DNA of 11,723 bases from CALZIK01 sp046756565 (GTDB lineage: Bacteria > Acidobacteriota > Thermoanaerobaculia > Multivoradales > JAHEKO01): NCBI GenBank assembly GCA_046756565.1, contig JBHHWO010000136.1, positions 1-11,723 on the forward strand, in the 5' to 3' direction. The translations under genes and the position numbers were made by a program. The notes under the pieces are model-generated. The model saw only the letters and a program-made list of their open reading frames with translations, made no database searches and had not been told where the DNA came from. Shown here in pieces: positions 1-6,514 of the stretch (position 1 is its first letter; every line of letters begins with the position of its first letter).

Positions 1-7
1 CTAGGTC

Positions 8-150
8 GAAGCGGCAGTAGGTCGCGGGAAGTGTCGTCAGCTGCAAGGCGCGCGCGTGAGGCAGCCGCAAGCGTACCCCAAGTACGTCGAGGACTGCCGA
101 CCGCGCGCAACGCCGCAGATGGCGGCACTCCCCGCGACCTATGCCGCTTC
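8..150. repeat. 143-bp near-complete palindrome (REP/MITE-like) overlapping the 3' end of the ABC transporter gene
   Basis: Bases 8-33 and 126-150 are inverted copies, with one bulged base (17) and one mismatch (29/130). Pairing continues inward: 34-39 with 120-125 (two G-T wobbles), 41-44 with 115-118, GC-rich 50-56 with 102-108, 60-64 with 94-98, and an apical stem CGTAC-cccaa-GTACG at 72-86. The whole element is symmetric about base 79, so either strand as RNA could fold into one long hairpin. The right arm contains the last three sense codons (Glu-Ala-Ala) and the TAG stop of the minus-strand ABC transporter. There is no T-run after it, so it is not a standard intrinsic terminator. I infer a dispersed palindromic repeat; the copy number cannot be seen here. 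Confidence 0.7.
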
Positions 151-1989
151 CCCGTGTTGGAGGAGGTGGAGGCGGTAATAAATCCCTCCCAGCTCCATCA
201 GCTCGTCGTGGCTCCCCTGCTCGCAGAGGTGTCCCTTGTGGAGCACCAGGATGCGGTCGGCGCGCCGGATTGTGGACAAGCGGTGAGCGATCACCAGGGA
301 GGTGCGATCTGCCAGAAGCGTCTCGAGTCCCAACTGGATCAGTCGCTCAGTCTCGGTGTCTATGGAAGACGTCGCCTCGTCGAGGATGAGAATGCTGGGA
401 TCGAAGGCCAGCGCTCGAGCGAACGCGATCAGCTGCTTCTGACCGACCGACAGGCCCGCGCCCCGTTCGCGCACTACCGCGTCGAAGCCGTCCTGCAGGC
501 TCTCGATGAACTCGAGAGCATGAACTTCACGCGCGGCCCAACGAAGGCGCTGGTCGTCGATCTCGGGGTTGCCCAGGCGGATGTTCTCGCCGACGGTTCC
601 TGAAAACAGGAAGACGTCCTGGAGGACGACTCCGACGGCGGTGCGCAGCCGCGGCAGTTGCCACCGCCGCACGTCGGCGCCGTCGACGAGGACCGCGCCC
701 GAGTCGACGTCGTAGAAACGCTGCACCAGGCTCGCGAGGGTGCTCTTGCCCGCGCCGGTGTGGCCGACCACCGCCACGGTCTCGCCGGGCGCAACCCGAA
801 AGGACACGTCATGAAGCACGGGCTCACCCGGGTTGTAGCTGAATTCGACGTTCCTGAACTCGATCTCGCCGTCGACCGACCCGGGGTTGTGAGCGCCTGT
901 CGGTGACTGGATCTCGGGATCGTGATCGACCAGCTCGAAGACTCTCTCGGAGGCGGCCATCGCCGCCTGCAGGATGTTGTACTTCTCGGAAAGATCCGCC
1001 AGGGGCTGATAAAAGCGCTGGGCGTATTGCAGAAACGCCACCAGGGCTCCCAGCGACAAGGCCCCGGCGATCACCTGTCCGCCGCCGTACCAGAGGACCA
1101 GTGCGATACCGAGAGCGGTGATCAGCTCGACCGACGGAAAGTAGACCGCGTAGTAGAAGATCGCCCGCACGTTCGCGTCCCGGTGGTCCGCGTTGATCTC
1201 CTTGAATTCCGCGAGCGCGGCTCGTTCACGATTGAACAGCTGCACGATCGACATGCCGGTGATGTTCTCTTGCAGAAACGAGTTGATCGCCGCCAGCCTG
1301 ACCCGCACGTCGCGGTAGGACTGCCGCGCGCGCAACTTGAACCAGAACGTCAACAGAAACAGCAGAGGGAGAATGGCGAAGGTCACGAGCGCCAGTTTCC
1401 AGTTGAACCAGAACAGGACGCACACGATGCCACCGAGCAGGAAGACGTCGCCGAAGATCGAGACGAGACCGGCGGTGAAAAGCTCGTTCAAGGCATCGAT
1501 GTCGTTGGTCACGCGCGTCACCAGCCTGCCTACGGGGGTGCGGTCGAAGAACGAGACCGGCAGGCGCTGTAGCTTGGCGAAAATCTCGATGCGCAGGTCG
1601 TACATGATGTACTGACCCATGAACTGCATGATGAGTCCCTGGAGATAGAGCACACAAAACGTGAGCCCGAGCGACAGGAGGTAGACCGCGCCGATCGCGG
1701 CCAGGCCCTCGTGGGGTGCCAGCTCGATGCCGCGGACCGCCAGAGCCTCGGCCACCGTCCGACTGACTGCCGACGGCTCGGCCCCGCCCGCGGCCGGTCG
1801 GATGAAGAGGTCTAGCGCCACCGCGGTGACCAAGGGGCCGACGAGCTGCAGAATCGACGAGACGATGATCAGCGCAACCGCCGAGACGGCGAGGCCGAGG
1901 TGCGGCCCGACGTAGCCAAGCAGGCGCCGCATCAGCCGGGCGTCGTAGCCCCGGGTCTCCTGGATTTCGAGATGCTCGAGCTCACTCAT
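139..1989 (-). CDS. ABC exporter, fused permease and ATPase (MsbA/MdlB type)
   Basis: This is a 616-residue half-transporter with an N-terminal six-helix ABC exporter membrane domain (about residues 30-340) and a C-terminal ATPase domain (about 375-600). It probably exports a lipid, drug or peptide from the inner membrane as a dimer. All nucleotide-binding motifs are intact: Walker A GHTGAGKST (409-417), Q-loop Gln457, Walker B ILILDE (533-538) and the H-loop His569. The signature reads LSVGQ (513-517) instead of LSGGQ, a variant typical of MdlB/YheH-like subunits that often work with a second half-transporter. No partner gene is in the window; it could lie beyond the left edge. The ATG has no clear ribosome-binding site, and a reading frame ending 8 bp inside the gene suggests past translational coupling. 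The last three sense codons and the stop lie in a long palindromic repeat. The substrate cannot be inferred. Confidence 0.93.
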   Translation of the reverse strand: MSELEHLEIQETRGYDARLMRRLLGYVGPHLGLAVSAVALIIVSSILQLVGPLVTAVALDLFIRPAAGGAEPSAVSRTVAEALAVRGIELAPHEGLAAIGAVYLLSLGLTFCVLYLQGLIMQFMGQYIMYDLRIEIFAKLQRLPVSFFDRTPVGRLVTRVTNDIDALNELFTAGLVSIFGDVFLLGGIVCVLFWFNWKLALVTFAILPLLFLLTFWFKLRARQSYRDVRVRLAAINSFLQENITGMSIVQLFNRERAALAEFKEINADHRDANVRAIFYYAVYFPSVELITALGIALVLWYGGGQVIAGALSLGALVAFLQYAQRFYQPLADLSEKYNILQAAMAASERVFELVDHDPEIQSPTGAHNPGSVDGEIEFRNVEFSYNPGEPVLHDVSFRVAPGETVAVVGHTGAGKSTLASLVQRFYDVDSGAVLVDGADVRRWQLPRLRTAVGVVLQDVFLFSGTVGENIRLGNPEIDDQRLRWAAREVHALEFIESLQDGFDAVVRERGAGLSVGQKQLIAFARALAFDPSILILDEATSSIDTETERLIQLGLETLLADRTSLVIAHRLSTIRRADRILVLHKGHLCEQGSHDELMELGGIYYRLHLLQHGEAA

Positions 1990-2065
1990 CCGGATCGAGG
2001 GACTCTAGCAGCCCGTGGTAGAAGTCCAGATGGTCGCGCGACAGGGTCTTTCGGTACACATGCAA
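1982..2065 (-). pseudogene. Possible C-terminal remnant of a gene upstream of the ABC transporter
   Basis: A minus-strand frame ends with TGA at 1982-1984, inside the ABC transporter start (ATGAGTGA, 8-bp overlap). It reads SRDHLDFYHGLLES and then six more residues to the stop. Codon positions look coding: the second base is mostly A or T and the third mostly G or C. The overlap is the kind seen in translationally coupled operons. The frame stays open further upstream but becomes Arg/Ser-rich and unconvincing, and has no credible start, so I mark only the last 28 codons, from a TTG. Residues DFYHGLL come from the 22-bp inverted repeat, and the second copy at 2262-2283 encodes the same residues on the plus strand. 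I do not recognise the protein. The frame could also be chance. Confidence 0.3.
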
Positions 2066-2283
2066 AGCACGAGGAGGAGTCGATGCGGGGACATCGAGGA
2101 CGACGAGTAATGAAGCAGGTGTACCGTAACCCCCTGTCGCCCTACGGGTTGCGGAGGCAAGAGACCGTCTGCTTCGTTGCCGCTCCGCGACGATGCTCCG
2201 GCATCGCCTGTGTCGCGTCGCCTGGCATCCGGTCCCTTGGCTCTCGCAACGCGGCCTTCTCGACTTCTACCACGGGCTGCTAG
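2005..2283. mobile_element. Candidate MITE-like element bounded by a 22-bp perfect inverted repeat
   Basis: Bases 2005-2026 and 2262-2283 are exact reverse complements. Similarity continues inward to 2038/2250, giving 31 of 34 matching positions. Both ends carry CTAG, which is itself palindromic and so could be a duplicated target or part of the repeat. The interior is about 235 bp and holds no transposase. It contains a 66-codon plus-strand frame (2083-2283) with a good AGGAGG (2072-2077) five bases ahead of its ATG, but the composition is Arg/Ser/Cys-rich and I do not believe it is a gene. A hairpin CGATGC-tccg-GCATCG lies within about 2190-2206. The size, terminal repeats and intergenic position fit a non-autonomous transposable element. 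The alternative is an inverted partial duplication of a broken gene end. This segment accounts for most of the gene-free stretch 1990-2427. Confidence 0.45.
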
Positions 2284-2327
2284 CAGTCGCGCAGGCCGAA
2301 AGAGCATCGATTATTGGCACCCGTCGA

Positions 2328-2355
2328 CGCCAAATGTCAGTTGTGACATTTTGCG
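2328..2355. promoter_or_regulatory. Operator-like inverted repeat upstream of pilT
   Basis: The core AAATGTCAgttgTGACATTT (2332-2351) has perfect 8-bp arms. With one mismatch (2331/2352) the arms extend to 12 bp (2328-2355). Its centre (2341.5) lies about 49 bp upstream of the transcription start predicted from the TATAAT at 2379-2384, a usual place for an activator. No T-run follows, so it is not a terminator. The TGTC...GACA half-sites resemble motifs reported for PilR upstream of pilin genes in Pseudomonas. PilR binding, and hence autoregulation of this operon, is only inference. Confidence 0.5.
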
Positions 2356-2375
2356 CAAGGATCCTATTCGGGGGT

Positions 2376-2384
2376 TGCTATAAT
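2376..2384 (+). promoter_or_regulatory. Extended -10 promoter of the pilT operon
   Basis: TGCTATAAT is a perfect extended -10 element (TG at 2376-2377, TATAAT at 2379-2384). No good -35 hexamer sits 16-18 bp upstream; TTGCGC at 2351-2356 is 22 bp away. Extended -10 promoters often lack a -35, and the upstream dyad suggests an activator may compensate. The predicted start near 2391 leaves a leader of about 37 bases before the pilT ATG. Confidence 0.6.
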
Positions 2385-2427
2385 CCTGGATAACCGTTGA
2401 TTCGAGCGGTATTTAGGGGGATTTTGC

Positions 2428-3537
2428 ATGACAACACTGAACGCTCTGCTCAAGGAGATGGTCGACCAGGGGGCCTCCGACCTCCACATCACGACCAACT
2501 CGGCGCCGCAGATCCGAATCGACGGTGTGCTCCACCCCCTCAACAGCCCGGCACTCACGCCGACCGAGACGAAGAAGCTCTCGTACTCCATTCTCACCGA
2601 CAAGCAGAAGCAGCGGCTCGAGGAAACCCTCGAGTTGGATCTCTCCTTCGGGATCAAGGGGCTGGCGCGCTTCCGCGGCAACATCTTCCATCAGCGAGGC
2701 GCGGTCGCCGCGTCCTTCCGCCAGATTCCCTACGAGATAAAGGGCTTCCGCGAGCTCGGGCTACCGCCGATCGTGCAGAAGCTGTGCGAGAAGCCGCGCG
2801 GTCTCGTGCTGGTCACCGGCCCGACCGGCTCCGGCAAATCGACGACCCTGGCGGCGATGATCGACAAGGTCAACCATGAGCGCGCGGAGCACATTGTGAC
2901 CATCGAGGATCCGGTCGAGTACCTCCATCAGCACAAGAAGTGCATCGTCAATCAGCGCGAGCTCAACGCCGACACGTTGAGCTTCGCGAACGCCCTCAAG
3001 TCTGTCCTCCGCCAGGATCCCGACGTCGTCCTGATCGGTGAGATGCGCGACCACGAGACGGTCGAGGCCGCTCTCAGGATCGCGGAGACCGGCCACCTCA
3101 CCTTCGCCACCTTGCACACCAACTCGGCGGCACAGACCATCAACCGCATCATCGACATCTTCCCCGCCCACCAGCAGGGTCAGATTCGGGTTCAGCTCTC
3201 GTTTGTACTCGAAGGCATCCTGTGTCAGTCGCTCTTGCCGCGAGCGAGCGGAACCGGGCGGTGCATGGCGATGGAGGTCCTGATCCCGAATTCGGCGATC
3301 CGCAACCTGATCCGCGAGGACAAGATCCATCAGATCTACGGCATGATGCAGACCGGCCAGGCCAAGTTCGGCATGCAGACCTTCAACCAATCACTGGCCG
3401 CTTTGTATGCCCGCAGAATCATCGACCTCAAGACCGCGATGAACCGGTCTTCGAAGCCCGACGAACTCCAGGAGATCATCTCCCGCGCTGCCGCCCTGAG
3501 CGAAGCCGGTGGACGCCCTGCAAGAGCCGCGCGCTGA
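2428..3537 (+). CDS. pilT: Type IV pilus retraction ATPase PilT
   Basis: This cytoplasmic hexameric ATPase powers pilin disassembly and pilus retraction, giving twitching motility and DNA uptake. The 369-residue length is close to the family norm. Residues 1-100 form the PAS-like N-terminal domain. The motor domain shows Walker A GPTGSGKST (131-139), the Asp box around IEDPVEY (159-165), Walker B VLIGEMRD with Glu205 (201-208) and the His box TGHLTFATLHTN (221-232). The C-terminal AIRNLIRE motif (290-297), needed for retraction in studied PilT proteins, is intact and separates it from PilB. The ATG is preceded by AGGGGG (2415-2420) with a 7-base spacer. It is first in an operon with pilC, 23 bp downstream. 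A second PilT paralog (PilU-like) is possible elsewhere in the genome, but the motif set supports PilT itself. Confidence 0.97.
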   Translation: MTTLNALLKEMVDQGASDLHITTNSAPQIRIDGVLHPLNSPALTPTETKKLSYSILTDKQKQRLEETLELDLSFGIKGLARFRGNIFHQRGAVAASFRQIPYEIKGFRELGLPPIVQKLCEKPRGLVLVTGPTGSGKSTTLAAMIDKVNHERAEHIVTIEDPVEYLHQHKKCIVNQRELNADTLSFANALKSVLRQDPDVVLIGEMRDHETVEAALRIAETGHLTFATLHTNSAAQTINRIIDIFPAHQQGQIRVQLSFVLEGILCQSLLPRASGTGRCMAMEVLIPNSAIRNLIREDKIHQIYGMMQTGQAKFGMQTFNQSLAALYARRIIDLKTAMNRSSKPDELQEIISRAAALSEAGGRPARAAR

Positions 3538-3560
3538 GCGCAGAGTAAGGAGTCTTCCAA

Positions 3561-4766
3561 ATGCCGAGTTTTGTATGGAAAGGTCGTGATCGCCAGGGCG
3601 GTTTCAAGGAAGGCGTCCTGCTCGCCGACACCAAAGACGCAGCGGCCGCGGTGCTGCGCCAACAGCAGATACGGGTCAGCACACTGCGCGAAAAGGGACG
3701 CGAGATCGCCTTCCTCCCGCGCATACCCCGAAAGATCAACCAGCAGAAGGTCGCGCTCTTCACCCGGCAGTTCTCGGTGATGCTGGATGCCGGCCTGCCG
3801 TTGGTTCAGTGCCTGGAGATTCTGGGCGAACAACAGGAGCACCCGGGCTTTGCGGAAATGCTCACCAAGATCCGCTCCGACGTCGAGGGCGGCGCCTCGC
3901 TGGCGGAGGCCATGCGCCGGCAGCCGAAGGCCTTTGACGACCTCTACGTGAACATGGTGGCCGCGGGTGAGGCCGGCGGTATCCTGGATGTCATCCTGCA
4001 GCGACTGTCGATCTATCTCGAGAAGGCGGTCAAGCTCAGGAACCAGGTCAAGTCCGCGATGATGTACCCGGTCACGGTCATCGTGATCGCCATCGGTGTG
4101 GTCTGGATCATCCTTTGGAAGGTCATCCCGGTGTTCGCCCAGCTGTTTGCGGGCCTCGGCGGCGAGTTGCCCGCACTGACCCAGTGGGTGGTCTCCCTGA
4201 GTAACTTCGTGGCCAGCTACTCTCTCCTGATCATGGCCGCGTTGGTCGCGGTCTATTTCGCCCTCCGCGCCTATCACCGTACCGACAAGGGGCGCAGGGT
4301 CATCGATGGAAACCTGCTGCGCCTTCCGATCCTGGGCGAGATTCTGCGCAAGATCTCAGTCGCACGCTTTTGCCGGACGCTCTCGACGCTCACGTCTTCC
4401 GGCGTACCGATCCTGGACGGACTCGAGATCACCGCCAAGACCGCGGGCAACGCGATCATCGAAGACGCCATCATGTTGACGCGGCGCAGCGTCGAAGAGG
4501 GCAAGACCTTGAGCGGGCCGCTCGGGGAAACCAAGGTCTTTCCTCCGATGGTCGTGCAGATGATCAACGTCGGCGAGCAGACCGGCGCCCTGGACCAGAT
4601 GCTGTCCAAGATTGCCGACTTCTACGAGGATGAAGTCGACACCGCTGTAGCGGGCATGGTCAAGCTGCTGGAACCGATCATGATCGTCGTCCTGGGCGCG
4701 ATCATCGGAACCATCGTGGCGGCCATGTACCTGCCTCTCTACACGATCCTGGGTCAGATTCAATAG
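3561..4766 (+). CDS. pilC: Type IV pilus inner-membrane platform protein PilC (GspF family)
   Basis: PilC is the polytopic inner-membrane protein at the base of the pilus machine and is thought to couple the PilB and PilT motors to pilin movement. The 401 residues contain a short N-terminal region (1-60) and two T2SF repeats (about 67-190 and 267-390). Membrane helices are visible near 170-190, 215-237 and 369-395. Each repeat carries the family pattern: FTRQFSVMLDAGLPLVQ in the first and FCRTLSTLTSSGVPILDGLE in the second, followed by GEAGG/GEQTG turns. The ATG has AAGGAG at 3547-3552 with an 8-base spacer. The next gene, pilS, starts 23 bp after the stop. Type II secretion GspF is the only close alternative; the pilT and pilS-pilR neighbours decide for PilC. 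Confidence 0.96.
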   Translation: MPSFVWKGRDRQGGFKEGVLLADTKDAAAAVLRQQQIRVSTLREKGREIAFLPRIPRKINQQKVALFTRQFSVMLDAGLPLVQCLEILGEQQEHPGFAEMLTKIRSDVEGGASLAEAMRRQPKAFDDLYVNMVAAGEAGGILDVILQRLSIYLEKAVKLRNQVKSAMMYPVTVIVIAIGVVWIILWKVIPVFAQLFAGLGGELPALTQWVVSLSNFVASYSLLIMAALVAVYFALRAYHRTDKGRRVIDGNLLRLPILGEILRKISVARFCRTLSTLTSSGVPILDGLEITAKTAGNAIIEDAIMLTRRSVEEGKTLSGPLGETKVFPPMVVQMINVGEQTGALDQMLSKIADFYEDEVDTAVAGMVKLLEPIMIVVLGAIIGTIVAAMYLPLYTILGQIQ

Positions 4767-4789
4767 ACGCTGTTTCGAGAGACTTGCCG

Positions 4790-6514
4790 GTGAGAGATAG
4801 GTCAGTAGCCGGCCCGGAAACCGCGCTCGAGTCGCGTTGGCTGCGATCCGACGAGAAGCTGTTCAGGCATCTGCGCTGGATGATCGTCCTGCGCCTGGTG
4901 GCGATCACCAGCGTCGTGCTGCCCTACTTCCTTCTCCAGCTCACCGACGACAGCGAGGGCCTGGCTTTCGGGCTGCTGTTCCAGGGCGCGGGCGTGACCT
5001 ACGCAGCGAGCCTGGTCTATCTGATCCTGCTCGCAGCCCGCACCCCCAGCGCCAAGCACCAGGCCTACATCCAGTTTGTGGGCGACCTGCTCCTGATCAC
5101 GGGACTGGTCTTCTACTTCGGTGGAACCACCAGCTCGTTCTCGATTCTCTACCTGATCGTCATCACCGAAGCCTCGGTCTTCCTTCGACGACGAGCCGGC
5201 GTCCACGTCGCCAGCCTGGCATGGCTCCTTTACGCCGGCATCGTGCTGGCGACCACGCAGGGCTGGGCCGTTCCCCCGGGCGCTGCTCCCGAGGCCGATA
5301 TCTCTCTACTCCGGCTGGGCTATTACCTCGCGATCCACCTGGTCGGCTTCTACGCGGTCGCGTTCATGACCTCTCGCCTGGCCCAGAACGTGGCTCGCGC
5401 CGAAGAGGCTCTGGCCCAGAAGGGCGAGCGTCTGGCCGAGCTCCGAGTCGCTTACCGGGACGTGATCGAGTCGATCCCGAGCGGCCTGATGACGACGACA
5501 CCGGCGGGAGTCATCACCAGCGCCAACCTCGCGGCCCAGGAAATCCTCGAGCGATCGCCCGAGCAGCTCATCGGGCGGCCGGTCTATGAGCTCGGCCTTT
5601 TCGACCTCCCGGGCTGGAAGGATCTCCGCGAAGCCGCCAGTCGAGCCGACAGAAGCAGGCTCGACGCCAATTACAGAATCGGCGACCGCGAGCGGTCGAT
5701 CGGCTTCGCCCTCAGCACTCTGAGCGGCGGCGACGCCCCCACCGCCGGCTTCATCTTGATTTTTCAGGACCTCTCGGAGTGGAAGCGACTACAGGAAGAG
5801 CACCGGCTGCAGGAGCGCATGGCCGCGGTCGGCCAGATGGCCTCCGGCCTGGCCCACGAGATCGGCAACCCGCTCGCGGCCATCTCGGGTTCCGTGCAGA
5901 TGCTCTCCTCGGGAGTTCCAGAGTCCTCTCCCAAGCGCAAGCTCCTCGACATCATGCTCAAAGAGAGCCAGCGCCTGGATCGGACGATCAAAGCCTTTCT
6001 CCAGTTCGCTCGCCCCAAGCAGCCCGCCAGCGTCCGCTTCGATGTCGCGGCTCTGGTGGCGGAGAACGTGGAGCTCCTGCGCAACAGCGATGAGGTCCGC
6101 CCGGATCATCAGATCGATCTCGACCTGGAGCCCGACAGCGTCTACCTCGTAGGCGACACCGATCAGATCAGCCAGATCTTCTGGAATCTCGCCCGCAACA
6201 GCTTGCGAGCCATGCCCGACGGCGGCCGGCTGCGAATTTCCGGAGTCCTGGTCGACGATCGTTACCAGCTCGACTTTCTGGACACCGGCTGCGGGATGAC
6301 CGCGGAAGAAAAGGCTCGAATGTTCCACCCGTTTCGCTCCTACTTCGACAGCGGCACCGGCATCGGGATGGCGATCGTCTATCGGATCGTCGAAGAGCAC
6401 AACGGACATCTGCACGTCGACACCCGGCCCGGACAGGGCACTCGAGTTCGCATCGACCTGCCCGAAGCGGTCGCCGCCGCCAGACCCATCTCCGCAGAGG
6501 CCGAAGCCTCATGA
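4790..6514 (+). CDS. pilS: Sensor histidine kinase PilS
   Basis: This is a membrane sensor kinase that would phosphorylate PilR to control pilin transcription; in Pseudomonas PilS senses pilin in the membrane. The N-terminal third (to about residue 195) has about six hydrophobic segments, matching PilS. A PAS domain follows (about 220-330), then HisKA with AHEIGNPLAAISGSVQML (phosphoacceptor His356). The ATPase domain has the N-box NLARNSLRAMPDGG, G1 DTGCGM and G2 GTGIGMAIVYRIVEEHNGH, close to PilS consensus. I chose GTG 4790 because GAGAGA at 4777-4782 lies seven bases ahead; an in-frame TTG at 4784 would add two residues but sits one base from that site. The stop overlaps pilR by 4 bp (ATGA). 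The H-box has Gly where many PilS proteins have Arg (HEIRNP), a tolerated change. Confidence 0.93.
   Translation: MRDRSVAGPETALESRWLRSDEKLFRHLRWMIVLRLVAITSVVLPYFLLQLTDDSEGLAFGLLFQGAGVTYAASLVYLILLAARTPSAKHQAYIQFVGDLLLITGLVFYFGGTTSSFSILYLIVITEASVFLRRRAGVHVASLAWLLYAGIVLATTQGWAVPPGAAPEADISLLRLGYYLAIHLVGFYAVAFMTSRLAQNVARAEEALAQKGERLAELRVAYRDVIESIPSGLMTTTPAGVITSANLAAQEILERSPEQLIGRPVYELGLFDLPGWKDLREAASRADRSRLDANYRIGDRERSIGFALSTLSGGDAPTAGFILIFQDLSEWKRLQEEHRLQERMAAVGQMASGLAHEIGNPLAAISGSVQMLSSGVPESSPKRKLLDIMLKESQRLDRTIKAFLQFARPKQPASVRFDVAALVAENVELLRNSDEVRPDHQIDLDLEPDSVYLVGDTDQISQIFWNLARNSLRAMPDGGRLRISGVLVDDRYQLDFLDTGCGMTAEEKARMFHPFRSYFDSGTGIGMAIVYRIVEEHNGHLHVDTRPGQGTRVRIDLPEAVAAARPISAEAEAS

Noticed and set aside
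31..603. 190-codon plus-strand open frame at the left end
   Set aside because: It is antisense to the ABC ATPase domain and crosses the palindrome; the minus-strand frame has all the motifs.
922..1572. 216-codon plus-strand open frame
   Set aside because: It is antisense to the ABC transporter membrane domain, rich in Arg, Asp, Gln and Glu, without a domain or ribosome-binding site; a shadow frame of GC-rich DNA.
2083..2283. 66-codon frame with a strong AGGAGG before its ATG
   Set aside because: Composition is Arg/Ser/Cys-rich and unlike a protein, and it ends exactly in the inverted repeat; the purine run is probably coincidental.
2315..2329. TGGCAC as a sigma-54 -24 element upstream of pilT
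   Set aside because: The expected TTGC five bases later is GACG, and it lies upstream of the dyad; the extended -10 explains the promoter better.
3336..4277. 313-codon minus-strand open frame across pilT and pilC
   Set aside because: It is antisense to two convincing pilus genes and His/Asp/Arg-rich without any motif.
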